In this document: positions 20,988 through 28,999 of the stretch, piece after piece
Position numbering within the stretch: the stretch's first letter is position 1
Layout: each line of letters opens with the position of its first letter
Assembly (NCBI GenBank): GCA_004802725.1
Contig: SGPM01000339.1
Span: forward strand, 1-28,999
Source of the DNA: Antrodiella citrinella
Lineage: Eukaryota; Basidiomycota; Agaricomycetes; Polyporales; Steccherinaceae
DNA length: 28,999 nt
Direction: 5' to 3'
Notes under the pieces: model-generated
Database searches by the model: none
Seen by the model: only the letters and a program-made list of their open reading frames with translations
What the model was told of the DNA's origin: nothing
Program-made: the position numbers and the translations under genes

Positions 20988-23697
20988 ATGTCTGATGAAC
21001 AGCTGTTCAGTATGGAAGCCGGACCATCTAGGCCAAGGAGGACCAAGCAAAAAGGTGTAAAAGGCACCCCCAAAGTCAAGAAGGGATCAGAGAACAAGGA
21101 TATCGAGAATTTGAAACAGGCTGTAGAACAATATGTGAGTGTCCACCGCGTCTTCCGTCACTCAACGCTCATGGTTGACCTAGTCTGCGTTTCGATAACA
21201 GGATGCTCCTCCCGATGTCAAATTATTCACCGATCTACCCATGTCGCATCTCACGAAACGAGGTCTGAAGAAGGCTGCTTTCGTCGACATGACCGAAATT
21301 CAAGCACATAGTCTTCCGGTATCCTTGAAAGGCAAAGACGTACTAGGTGCAGCCCGTACAGGCAGCGGCAAGACACTCGCTTTCCTGATCCCGGTGCTGG
21401 AGATTCTGTACAGGCAGAAGTGGGGACCTCAGGACGGTCTGGGAGCGTTGATTATCTCTCCTACTCGTGAACTGGTACGTCGTACCTATATAACATCATT
21501 TCTTGTGCTCATTTTTGATACAGGCAGTGCAAATTTTCGAGGTATTGCGTTCAATCGGTGGATATCATTCCTTCTCCGCAGGTCTTGTGATAGGTGGAAA
21601 GAACCTGAAAGACGAGCGCGATCGTCTTTCCCGAATGAATATCCTTGTCGCTACACCAGGACGCCTCCTGCAACATATGGACCAGACGATTGGCTTTGAA
21701 TGCGACAATCTTCAGATGCTGGGTAAGCTACTTGCAGCCCCGATGTTCTTATTTTAACACATCCTTTCTAGTCTTGGATGAGGCCGACCGAATCCTGGAT
21801 ATGGGCTTCCACCGCACGCTTACCGCACTCCTCTCCCACCTTCCCAAATCCCGCCAGACTCTCCTCTTCTCAGCCACCCAAACGAAGTCTGTTGTCGACT
21901 TAGCTAGGCTCAGTTTGACAGACCCTGTGTCTATCGGAGTCAATGAAGCTGAGGCGGAAGGTTCGATGCCGACGACCCTAGAGCAACATTACGTCGTATG
22001 CACACTCGACAAGAAGCTCGACATCCTCTGGAGTTTCATCAAAAGTCACCTGCAGAACAAGACTCTCGTATTCATGTCAAGCTGCAAACAAGTGCGCTTC
22101 GCTTTCGAGACGTTCTGTAAGATGCATCCCGGTATACCGCTCTTGCAGCTACACGGGAAGCAGAAGCAGATGACTCGCCTGGACACGTTCAAGCGTTTCA
22201 CGACGATGAAGCATGCCGTCCTCTTCGCCACCGATATCGCTGCTCGCGGATTGGACTTCCCCGCTGTGGACTGGGTGTTCCAGATGGATGCCCCCGAGGA
22301 TGCAGACACGTACATACATCGTGTTGGGCGTACGGCGCGGTATGAGAGGGCCGGGAAGGCGTTACTGGTGTTACTGCCTAGCGAAGAAGAGGGGATGAAA
22401 CAGGCCCTGGTCAAGAAGCACATTGACGTGCAGAAAATCAAGATCAAGACGAGCAAGACACAAAGCATTGAGAACCAGCTGCAGAACTTGGCGTTTCAGG
22501 ATCCTGAGATCAAGTATCTGGGTCAGCGGGTGGGTGTGCATACTGGGGTTGGTTTTGTGATTTCTGACTTCACTTTCTGTAGGCGTTCGTCTCGTATCTT
22601 CGCTCAGTCCATCTCCACAAGGACAAAGCTGTCTTCAAGCTCGAAGAACTTCCCGTTGAGCGCTTTGCGGAGTCACTTGGTCTTCCCGGTGCACCCAAGA
22701 TCAAGTTCCTCAGCAAGGAGATCGCGAAGAAGAAGAAGAACGCGTCACATCTCGTCGCTGCCACCTTGCCTGAAGCTGCGCCAGAAAAGCCAGCTCCTGC
22801 TAGCTCAGAGCCCGAAGAGGAGGATTCTGATCTGGATGCCGCTGATGAAGAGTCGTCTGAGGATGGTTCTGGAGATGAGAACGATGATACAAAGGCTACT
22901 GTACCTTCAGCTCAGGTATGCATCTTCTCCGATGTACTGTCGTGGCTACAAGCTCACTAGTTACCCCAGCCGGTCAAAGTTCGCACCAAATACGACCGTA
23001 TGTTCGAACGGAAGAACCAGAACATTCTCTCGGAGCACTACAACAAGCTCATCTTCCGCGACTCCGACTCCGACTCCGAAGACGAGTTCATCACCCTCAA
23101 ACGCGCTGACCACGAACTTCCCGAGGACGACGCACACGACGACGAGTACAACTCGAAACGGCAAGCCAGGATGGCGATGTCGAAGAAGGCGTTGGCAAAG
23201 GGTGGGCCGAGGGGTACGAGACTGATATTCGACGACGACGGGCGGGCGCATGAGCCCTATGAGCTGAAGACGAAGGAGGAGGTATTTGGAGGTGCGGATA
23301 AGGTGTCGGAAGCGAGGAAGCAGCATGCGGAGGAGGAGAGGGCGAAGTTGAGGGATGTGGATGTGCTGGATAAGGCGCAGGCGAAGGATAAGAAACAGGA
23401 GAAGAAGAGGAAACGGAAGGATAGGGAGCGCGAGGTACGTCACCGCCTCTATTGTAATGCTCAATACTCACTCAACTCTTACAGGGTGACGGTGATGGAG
23501 GTGCCGTTGCGATGCTTGACCCTCTTGATGAGGACGATGGCTATGTCTCGCCTGACTTCGAGCTTCCTTCTGAATCAGAGGACGAGCAGCCGCCTCCAAC
23601 AAAACGCATCAAGAGCTCTGGAGGCAGCAAGGAGACGTCAGGGGTCGCGTTACAGGATTACGAGCAGATGGCGCTGAAGATGCTTCGTGGTAGTTGA
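20988..23697 (+). CDS. DBP4: ATP-dependent RNA helicase Dbp4 (DEAD-box, ribosome biogenesis)
   Basis: Seven exons (20988-21134, 21202-21474, 21524-21722, 21772-22529, 22583-22915, 22970-23434, 23485-23697) give 795 residues, close to yeast Dbp4. Motifs appear in order: Q motif with F77 and TEIQ, Walker [10 protein letters not shown] (99-107), SPTREL, TPGR, DEAD (209-212), SAT (240-242), RGLDFP and HRVGRTAR (389-396). The Dbp4/Hca4 subfamily is indicated by [19 protein letters not shown], the post-helicase [20 protein letters not shown] and KYLGQR segments, and a lysine/acid-rich coiled-coil tail ([15 protein letters not shown]). The yeast protein acts in the nucleolus, releasing U14 snoRNA during 18S rRNA maturation. 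The start could also be the ATG at 21012 ([10 protein letters not shown]), 24 bases downstream. It converges with the secreted protein gene on its right, with 99 bases between stops. Confidence 0.95.
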
Positions 23698-23796
23698 GTA
23701 TGTTTGGACAGATGCAGTTGAGTGCAATACAGTTATTCAAGTTCCCGTGCAAAGTATTACATTGCGATAAATGTGGTGCTTTTTCGTTGCTCGCTA

Positions 23797-24583
23797 TCAG
23801 ATTACAAGAATACTCACAATATTAGAGCGTATGGAGTCATCTCTACTGGCCTTCAAATCATGAATCCCAGCTGTGCTGAAAGTAAAGCTGACCACTCCGT
23901 CCGTATCCGAAATCTGAGTACCAGCACCTCCCGACGCCACCACACTTGCACCCTCAATCGTCTCTTCCGTCGACCCATCCGTCACGCTGAACTGCGCAGC
24001 ATGGCCCACTAGTGCAGTGGCAAGGCCGGCCAGTTTCAGGACATGGGCTTTGCTGAATGCATCAAATGCCCAGAGAACCTGGTCCCCCAGCTGCACTTCC
24101 TGTTGGCAGCCGCCGACAGGCGTGAACTGGAAGTTCAGGAGGATACCCCAGAATTGGGTCACGTTCTGTGTTGAGTCGCCGATGGACGTGATGAAGAAAT
24201 CGTCGAATTGAGGGTCGAAGGTCCTGTGAAGTGAGTACATCAGCGTATGTTTCCCAAACTGTGCGTTATTTATGAGTTACTGACCCGTCAAAAGTGAACT
24301 TCGCCAGATAACTTGCACTGTCTAGTGCGCTTGTACAAGTTGGACCTGGGCGCGGGTTTTCATCATTGTTGGTCCCATCGCAATGATGATTGCCACCAGA
24401 GACGGTGGTGACGTTGTGACCTCGAGTGAAGATGAGACCCTCGAAGATGGTATCCGTCGCACCCTCGACACGAAGGTTGACGAATGTGCCAAGGTTGGCG
24501 GTTATCGCGACAGGTGAACCAAGGACAGTGAGGATCAGTGATGTCAACGCCAGGAATGGGAAGATGGGGAAGCCGGATTGCAT
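23797..24583 (-). CDS. Secreted DUF4430-like protein
   Basis: Two exons, 24285-24583 and 23797-24223 (intron 61 bases, GTCAGT donor), give 241 residues. The start MQSGFPIFPFLALTSLILTV is a signal peptide ending near LGSPVAI. An in-frame ATG exists 39 bases upstream (24622), but it would lie almost at the expected transcription start below the TATA box, so 24583 is preferred. The mature chain has NLRVEGATDTIFEGLIFTRG, HHCDGTNNDENPRPGPTCTS, FDDFFITSIGD, FWGILLNFQFTPVGGCQQEV and a C-terminal beta-sandwich-like part (FSVTDGSTEETIEGASVV, DSIRSNIVSI). This layout matches fungal surface proteins I associate with the DUF4430 family, a domain also found in cobalamin-binding proteins. Ligand and role in fungi are unknown. 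The three cysteines outside the signal peptide are HHC, TCT and GGC. Confidence 0.85.
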
Positions 24584-25251
24584 CGTGAGAATGCTGTTGG
24601 TGGACTTGAGAACACTAAGCACGTCGTCCTAGGGACCAAGTCGGTGAGCCCAGGTTTTATACCAGGTCGAGTGCTAGATTGACAGGATGTTCAGGTTCCG
24701 CGACTTATGCAGTCGGTGCCACTATAGGTACGCGAGTAGGGCAATGCAGGTCCTATAGACTCCAGTGTCCTCTCACGGATGTTCTTCACACTCATACATT
24801 CCCTGGGACCCGGTTACATGAGAATAAGCAATGTTTCCGGTGCTCTCAGGTACAGATAGCAGTCGGAACCTATCACTTGCATGTAGCTGTTCGTGTTGGA
24901 TTTTAACGTAGACAAGGACATGATGTTGCAGATGCTTGAAGCTTGAGTGCAGAAACTTGACGGATGGTCGCGAAGAGTACAGTAGTCATGGCATTGGCCT
25001 CAGACGGTCTAGGCCGGCCCGGACAAGTATACCGGTGATATTTTCTCCATTTCGTTCCTCCTAAACTCTCTGTCCCCGTTCCATCCTTCCTCACCTCGCT
25101 TTCCGACATCTCTGATTTATATACGGGCATATACCTCTGTGTTCAACTGATTGAATTCGCGCCTTGAATCGCTGGTAAATCTCTTACATACCCCAAATCA
25201 TAGATCCGCGTCACTTACGGACCCAATTAACCCAATACCTCGCAGCGCATC
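24584..25251. other. Divergent intergenic region, DUF4430-like gene to oxidoreductase gene
   Basis: This 668-base region contains the TATA candidate above. A pyrimidine-rich stretch at about 25040-25110 (CTCTCTGTCCCCGTTCCATC) lies some 150 bases before the oxidoreductase start. No gene is seen. Confidence 0.5.
24655..24661 (-). promoter_or_regulatory. Candidate TATA box of the DUF4430-like gene
   Basis: On the reverse strand these bases read TATAAAA, 72 bases upstream of the preferred ATG at 24583. Transcription about 30 bases downstream would begin near 24625, which argues against the upstream ATG at 24622. Confidence 0.5.
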
Positions 25252-26547
25252 ATGTCAAGCTCTAGTGATGCTCGGAAGATTGTAATCATCGGAGGGGGGA
25301 TCATAGGATGTACAACCGCTTATTACCTTACCGAGCACCCGGAGTTCGACCCCTCAAACACTACCATCACCATTGTAGAGGCCTCTGCTAACGGCGCTGC
25401 GCGGGGCGCATCTGGCAAGGCAGGAGGACTGATTGCGAAATGGGCGTACCCAAAACCACTGGTCAACCTTTCGTATCCTGAACACGTACGGCTCGCTGAG
25501 AAACACAACGGAGTGGAGCGATGGGGATGGAGATTTATTGGTTGCGGCAACTGGGAAGGACGAGGGGAGTACTACGAGGGTGGTAAGGAAGAGTCGAGCC
25601 TTAGCAGCAAGCGGAAGAGTCTGGAAAAGACTGTTGGACTGGGAGCAGATTGGAAGAGACGCACACGAAAGGACATAGGACTTCCTGATGACCTGACTTG
25701 GGTGCGGGAGGAGCTCACGGACTCGTACTCATCGATGGCACCGCAGGACCATACGGCTCAGGTCCAGCCCTACCTCTTCACCACCAGCATGCTTCAGCTG
25801 GCGCAAGAGAAGGGTGTTCAGTATGTTACTGGGAAGGTGACCAATATCAATATTGAACAGCAATCGGTCACAGGCGTCACCTACACCGACCCAGTATCGA
25901 CCAAGTCGACGACGATTTCAGCGACGCATATCATCCTCGCTGCAGGTCCTTGGTCGACCACGCTCATTCCTTCCCTCCCGATCAATGCCACGCGCGCACA
26001 CAGTATTGTCGTCCGCGCCGATCCGTCGGTCACCATATCCCCCTACGTACTCTTCACCGAGGTCACTTTCCCCAGCGAGAGCCCCTTCGGCTCTCAGTCC
26101 CCCAGTCCAGAAATCTATGTACGGCCGAAAAATGAAGTCTATTGTTGTGGAACTGGCGACAACGTACCTCTGCCCGAAACAGTAGACGAGGTAGGGGTGG
26201 ACGAGGCGATATGCGATACCCTATGGCAATACGTCGCTGGATTTTCAAATGAGCTGCGGGGCGCGAAGATAGAGACGAAACAGGCTTGCTATCTACCCAC
26301 TGTTAGCGCGGGTGGAGATCCTATTGTCGGAGAAGCCACCAGCATCGCGAAAGGACTCATCATTGCTACCGGCCACACATGCTGGGTGAGTGATTCAAGG
26401 GACCATGTCTCCTGAAATCTTATCCTCTCGTCATTCTAGGGCATCTCTAACGCGCCAGGCACTGCTAAAGCTATTTCGGAACTTATACTGGACGGCAAAA
26501 TCCAATGCGCTGACTTAGACAGTCTATCCCCGGAGCGACTACTGTAG
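25252..26547 (+). CDS. FAD-dependent oxidoreductase, DAO superfamily, Tda3-like
   Basis: Two exons, 25252-26385 and 26440-26547 (intron 54 bases), encode 413 residues. The N-terminus has the dinucleotide-binding glycines (KIVIIGGGIIGCTTAYYLTE), then EASANGAARGASGKAGGLIA, in which the serine/glycine loop holds the flavin. A second ATP/FAD motif THIILAAGPWSTTLIPSLP and the C-terminal GDPIVGEATSIAKGLIIATG followed by HTCWGISNAPGTAKAISELI complete the D-amino-acid-oxidase-like fold. The WGISNAPGTAK ending and the overall length match the fungal Tda3 group, which has been linked to endosome-to-Golgi trafficking in yeast; the substrate is unknown. There is no signal peptide and no covalent-flavin histidine motif I can point to, so a cytosolic enzyme is likely. 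The intron splits the conserved CW/GISNAPG motif exactly between codons. Confidence 0.9.
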
Positions 26548-27166
26548 GAATGGAAACAGAAGTCGACGATCTATATGAAATGCAATACTTGGAATCATGT
26601 CACGTACTCTCATCAAGTATGTCGGACAGAACACGAAGCTGAGTACCGAGTACACTGCCGCGACCGCTGCTGACGGGATGATTACTGTCAAGAGTTCTTC
26701 AGAGACGTGCTCCTGCGACCGCATTGCTGAGCAATACCGTCAAAACCATATTCAAGTCGAATACGGATGCACCCACAATGGTCCATCCTTGAAGTTTCAA
26801 GTTATATCCTACATTTTTCATGATCCGACAATGCAATGGAATGAACATGACCGTTGACACATGCATATGTCAACGTCGATCAACTTCTAACTTCTTGGAC
26901 ATGTGAAAGAATGTCCGACGGCGAGAAGTTGTATTGCATGGACCACGGCGGCAGTGCTTGTCTCCGACTCAAGCGCCGTAATGACAAAGTCAAAAGGCAC
27001 CGCGAGTGCTTCACCACTCTTTTACCTCGTGTTGACAGACACCCTCTCGCAGCACACGACAACAGTCGCAGTCAAGTGCCGGTAGATACTGGTACGTGTT
27101 CAGTCAACAATTGTGTGATGAAATCCAAGTACTCACTGCTGTCTTAGGGAGGCGCTTTTCCGCAGT
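26548..27166. other. Intergenic stretch before the F-box gene
   Basis: About 620 bases. Two plus-strand frames (26597-26857 and 26854-27147) of 86 and 97 codons are open but lack signal peptides, domains or clear splice links, so I do not call them. The F-box gene promoter should lie at the right end. Confidence 0.45.
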
Positions 27167-28532
27167 ATGACACAAGTAGCGTCGATGCCACAACTTGACT
27201 TCAACCACGCCTTGGCTGTAGAACTCTGGGACGCTATCTTCGACTTCATCCCGGAGGACCCTCGATCATCTCGCGTATCGCGCACACTGTACTCTCTGGC
27301 GCTGACTTCACGTCTCTTCTGTCAACTCGCACGACCTCGCCTCTTCCGATCTGTCGTCGTCAGTGGTGCACCGGATGCTGTAGGCTTCGAGCTCTTCTTA
27401 CAACTCCTGACAATCTCACCGTGCGTCGGGAGCTGTATCCGCTCCTTGGCTCTCCAATGGGACAAGCCTAGTCAGCCTCTGCACACCATGCGCCATCTGC
27501 GGCACCTCGACGTCGGCCTCCTGTCGCAAATTTTGGTCAAATTACCTAACCTTCGACACCTATCTTTCGCGGACTTCAACTTCTCAAACCTTAACATTCT
27601 TTCCAATCCTTCCGGTTCCGAAATGAAACCCATTCAGACCCTCGACCTCGAGAGCTTGAGCATCGCGGGTGCTTGTGCCGTGCCTGGCAAAGCCAGCGAT
27701 TACCTCCACGTGCTTTCCCTCTTTGGTACAATCGGGAAGCTCGTCATCACAGAGTTACCAGAGGTGACATGCACGTGTGCTCTTAAAGACGCTATTGCAG
27801 CACAGGCGGTTCGGCGTGCTTCGAGGAGTACACCTGAGTACTTTGAGCGGATGTTCAGACATCATCCGCCCCGGTCTAGGTTGGCAGTTGGGGAGCTCGA
27901 CCTCCGGGAGTTGAGGTATTGGCCGATGCCGCTGCTGTTCGTTTTGAAGACGTTGCAGCACACGTCAACCGTGCGGAGTCTCACATCGCTCGCCGTATCG
28001 TTCCGAGGCACCAGGGAAGCCGTCGCATGTGGAGAGCTGTTACGACTTTGTGGGGCTGGTCTTCGCCATTGTAAGATAGAGATGGTTCATGGCATGTTCC
28101 AACGTGAGTTCTTGACTCTGTCATACTGTTCAGGTCACTGATGAATGAATATAAATAGCGCACGCTCTGGAATCAGACGTCCTTTCTCTGTCTTCCTGCA
28201 CATCCCTGGAGACGCTGTGCTTGACCACAGAACAGACGCCCCCGAGCAAGAGTCCAGGACTCACCGTCTCACCCATGTTCGTCGATATCCTCGCGCACGT
28301 CCCCACTGCAAATCTAGAGCACCTCGTCTTGGCGTTACGCCCGTGCTCGGGGTCTCGTGAAGAAACGGGGGACCAATGGTCGAAGTTGCGCGACTTCCTT
28401 CGCCGATGTGTCTCTCTACAGACTTTGGCGTTCGTCGTGGAATCGGAAGACCGGAATGTGAAGGACGTGGTCTGTATGGAAATGGCGGAGTGGCATGAGC
28501 GTAGAATTGTTATCTTCAATACAGGTTTATGA
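27167..28532 (+). CDS. F-box / leucine-rich-repeat type protein
   Basis: Two exons, 27167-28103 and 28159-28532 (intron 55 bases), join in phase to 436 residues. The N-terminal ALAVELWDAIFDFIPEDPRS followed by LYSLALTSRLFCQLARPRLF matches the F-box-like pattern of agaricomycetes (LP.E.WD.I...L...C..V.R..F). The rest is a series of irregular leucine-rich segments (IRSLALQWDKPSQPLHTMRH, LVKLPNLRHLSFADFNF, LEHLVLALRPC, FLRRCVSLQTLAFVVES), as in the large fungal F-box/LRR families that recruit substrates to SCF ubiquitin ligases. The start could instead be the ATG at 27185 (MPQLDFNHAL). The target is unknown. Assignment as a ligase adaptor is inferred; many such genes in mushrooms are never tested. 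Confidence 0.78.
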
Positions 28533-28999
28533 GGCTTTCCTCTGTATCGTGACTACTCCGACTTGGCCATAGGCACTGGATTGAGATCAAGTGAACGCGT
28601 TCAGCTCATCACGGTCACTATCCATCCCGTGGTTTACTAGCAGCAATCTCACCCTCTTCTGTCTCCGAACACTTTTGAACCTGTGATGCGTCATGTTTCT
28701 GCAACCAACACACGTTTGCCTGTTCGGATAAACATCATGATCGCCACACTGCCTTATGGTCACAGGGAACGGCTCAGCTACACATTCAGGGAGGACTACA
28801 TGTGTCTCATCCTCTGTGACATGAGGTCTTTTCCACATGATTCAGTGAAGTGGTAGTGCATGACTTCGCCTTATGACTTGTACTTGCTATCAGGTGCGTA
28901 CTGGTCAATTCTAACGTGGCAGATCCTTGCATTCTCAATCATTATTGTCTTCTATCTTCAGGTCCTGTGTCAGGTATCACACAGCGAACTCCAGAGAAC
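28533..28999. other. Right-edge stretch without recognisable gene
   Basis: These 467 bases follow the F-box gene stop. An 83-codon minus frame (28587-28838) has no family signature. A neighbouring gene may begin beyond the window. Confidence 0.45.

Noticed and set aside
26597..27147. Two overlapping plus frames with cysteine-containing stretches between the oxidoreductase and F-box genes
   Set aside because: They lack a leader, a recognisable fold and plausible introns to unite them; residue composition is erratic.
28587..28838. 83-codon minus-strand frame at the right edge
   Set aside because: No homology, signal or context support.
1..28999. CRISPR arrays, rRNA, tRNA genes or a secondary-metabolite cluster
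   Set aside because: I found no regularly spaced identical repeats of CRISPR size, no recognisable tRNA or rRNA sequence by eye, and no synthase or cyclase core gene; the neighbouring genes belong to unrelated pathways.

Overview
The window is nuclear DNA from a filamentous basidiomycete, most likely an Agaricomycete. The genes are dense and split by many short introns, mostly 48-75 bases with GTRNGT-like donors. The gene set also points there: a clampless-1 (clp1) type mating-pathway protein, a Plavaka-type DNA transposon, a 16-cysteine thaumatin-like protein and an aryl-alcohol-dehydrogenase-like aldo/keto reductase. Exon structures were assembled by hand from splice signals, reading phase and family resemblance; no alignment or database search was run.

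Left part (1-3605): the 5' end of an aldo/keto reductase gene leaves the window at base 1 (minus strand). A decayed fragment of the 3' end of a non-LTR retrotransposon follows at about 942-1657, then a complete secreted thaumatin-like protein gene on the minus strand (2104-3335), whose best model needs a 7-base microexon.

Mobile element (about 3606-12412): an apparently complete 8.8-kb Plavaka-type DNA transposon. It has two divergent, intact, intron-rich genes: a 1065-aa transposase (minus, 10 exons, one GC-AG intron) and a 957-aa accessory protein of unknown function (plus, 8 exons). Both ends carry inverted repeats that begin with an identical 15-mer, are flanked by a TG dinucleotide, and contain arrays of CTTGA-like motifs spaced by about 10 bp. 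The layout recalls the transposase plus end-binding protein arrangement of CACTA elements. This is the most interesting system in the window.

Right part (12413-28999): a small secreted four-cysteine protein (13414-14077, plus); a 778-aa low-complexity coiled-coil protein (14494-16883, minus); serine palmitoyltransferase subunit 1, LCB1 (17083-18961, plus), divergent from the coiled-coil gene over 199 bases; a Clp1-like protein (19099-about 20310, minus); the DEAD-box ribosome-biogenesis helicase Dbp4 (20988-23697, plus); a secreted DUF4430-like protein (23797-24583, minus); a Tda3-like FAD-dependent oxidoreductase (25252-26547, plus); and an F-box/leucine-rich type protein (27167-28532, plus). 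These are ordinary single-copy-style fungal genes in alternating orientation, with no sign of an operon or metabolic cluster. LCB1 (sphingolipid synthesis), Dbp4 (18S rRNA processing) and Clp1-like (sexual development) are neighbours without an obvious functional link.
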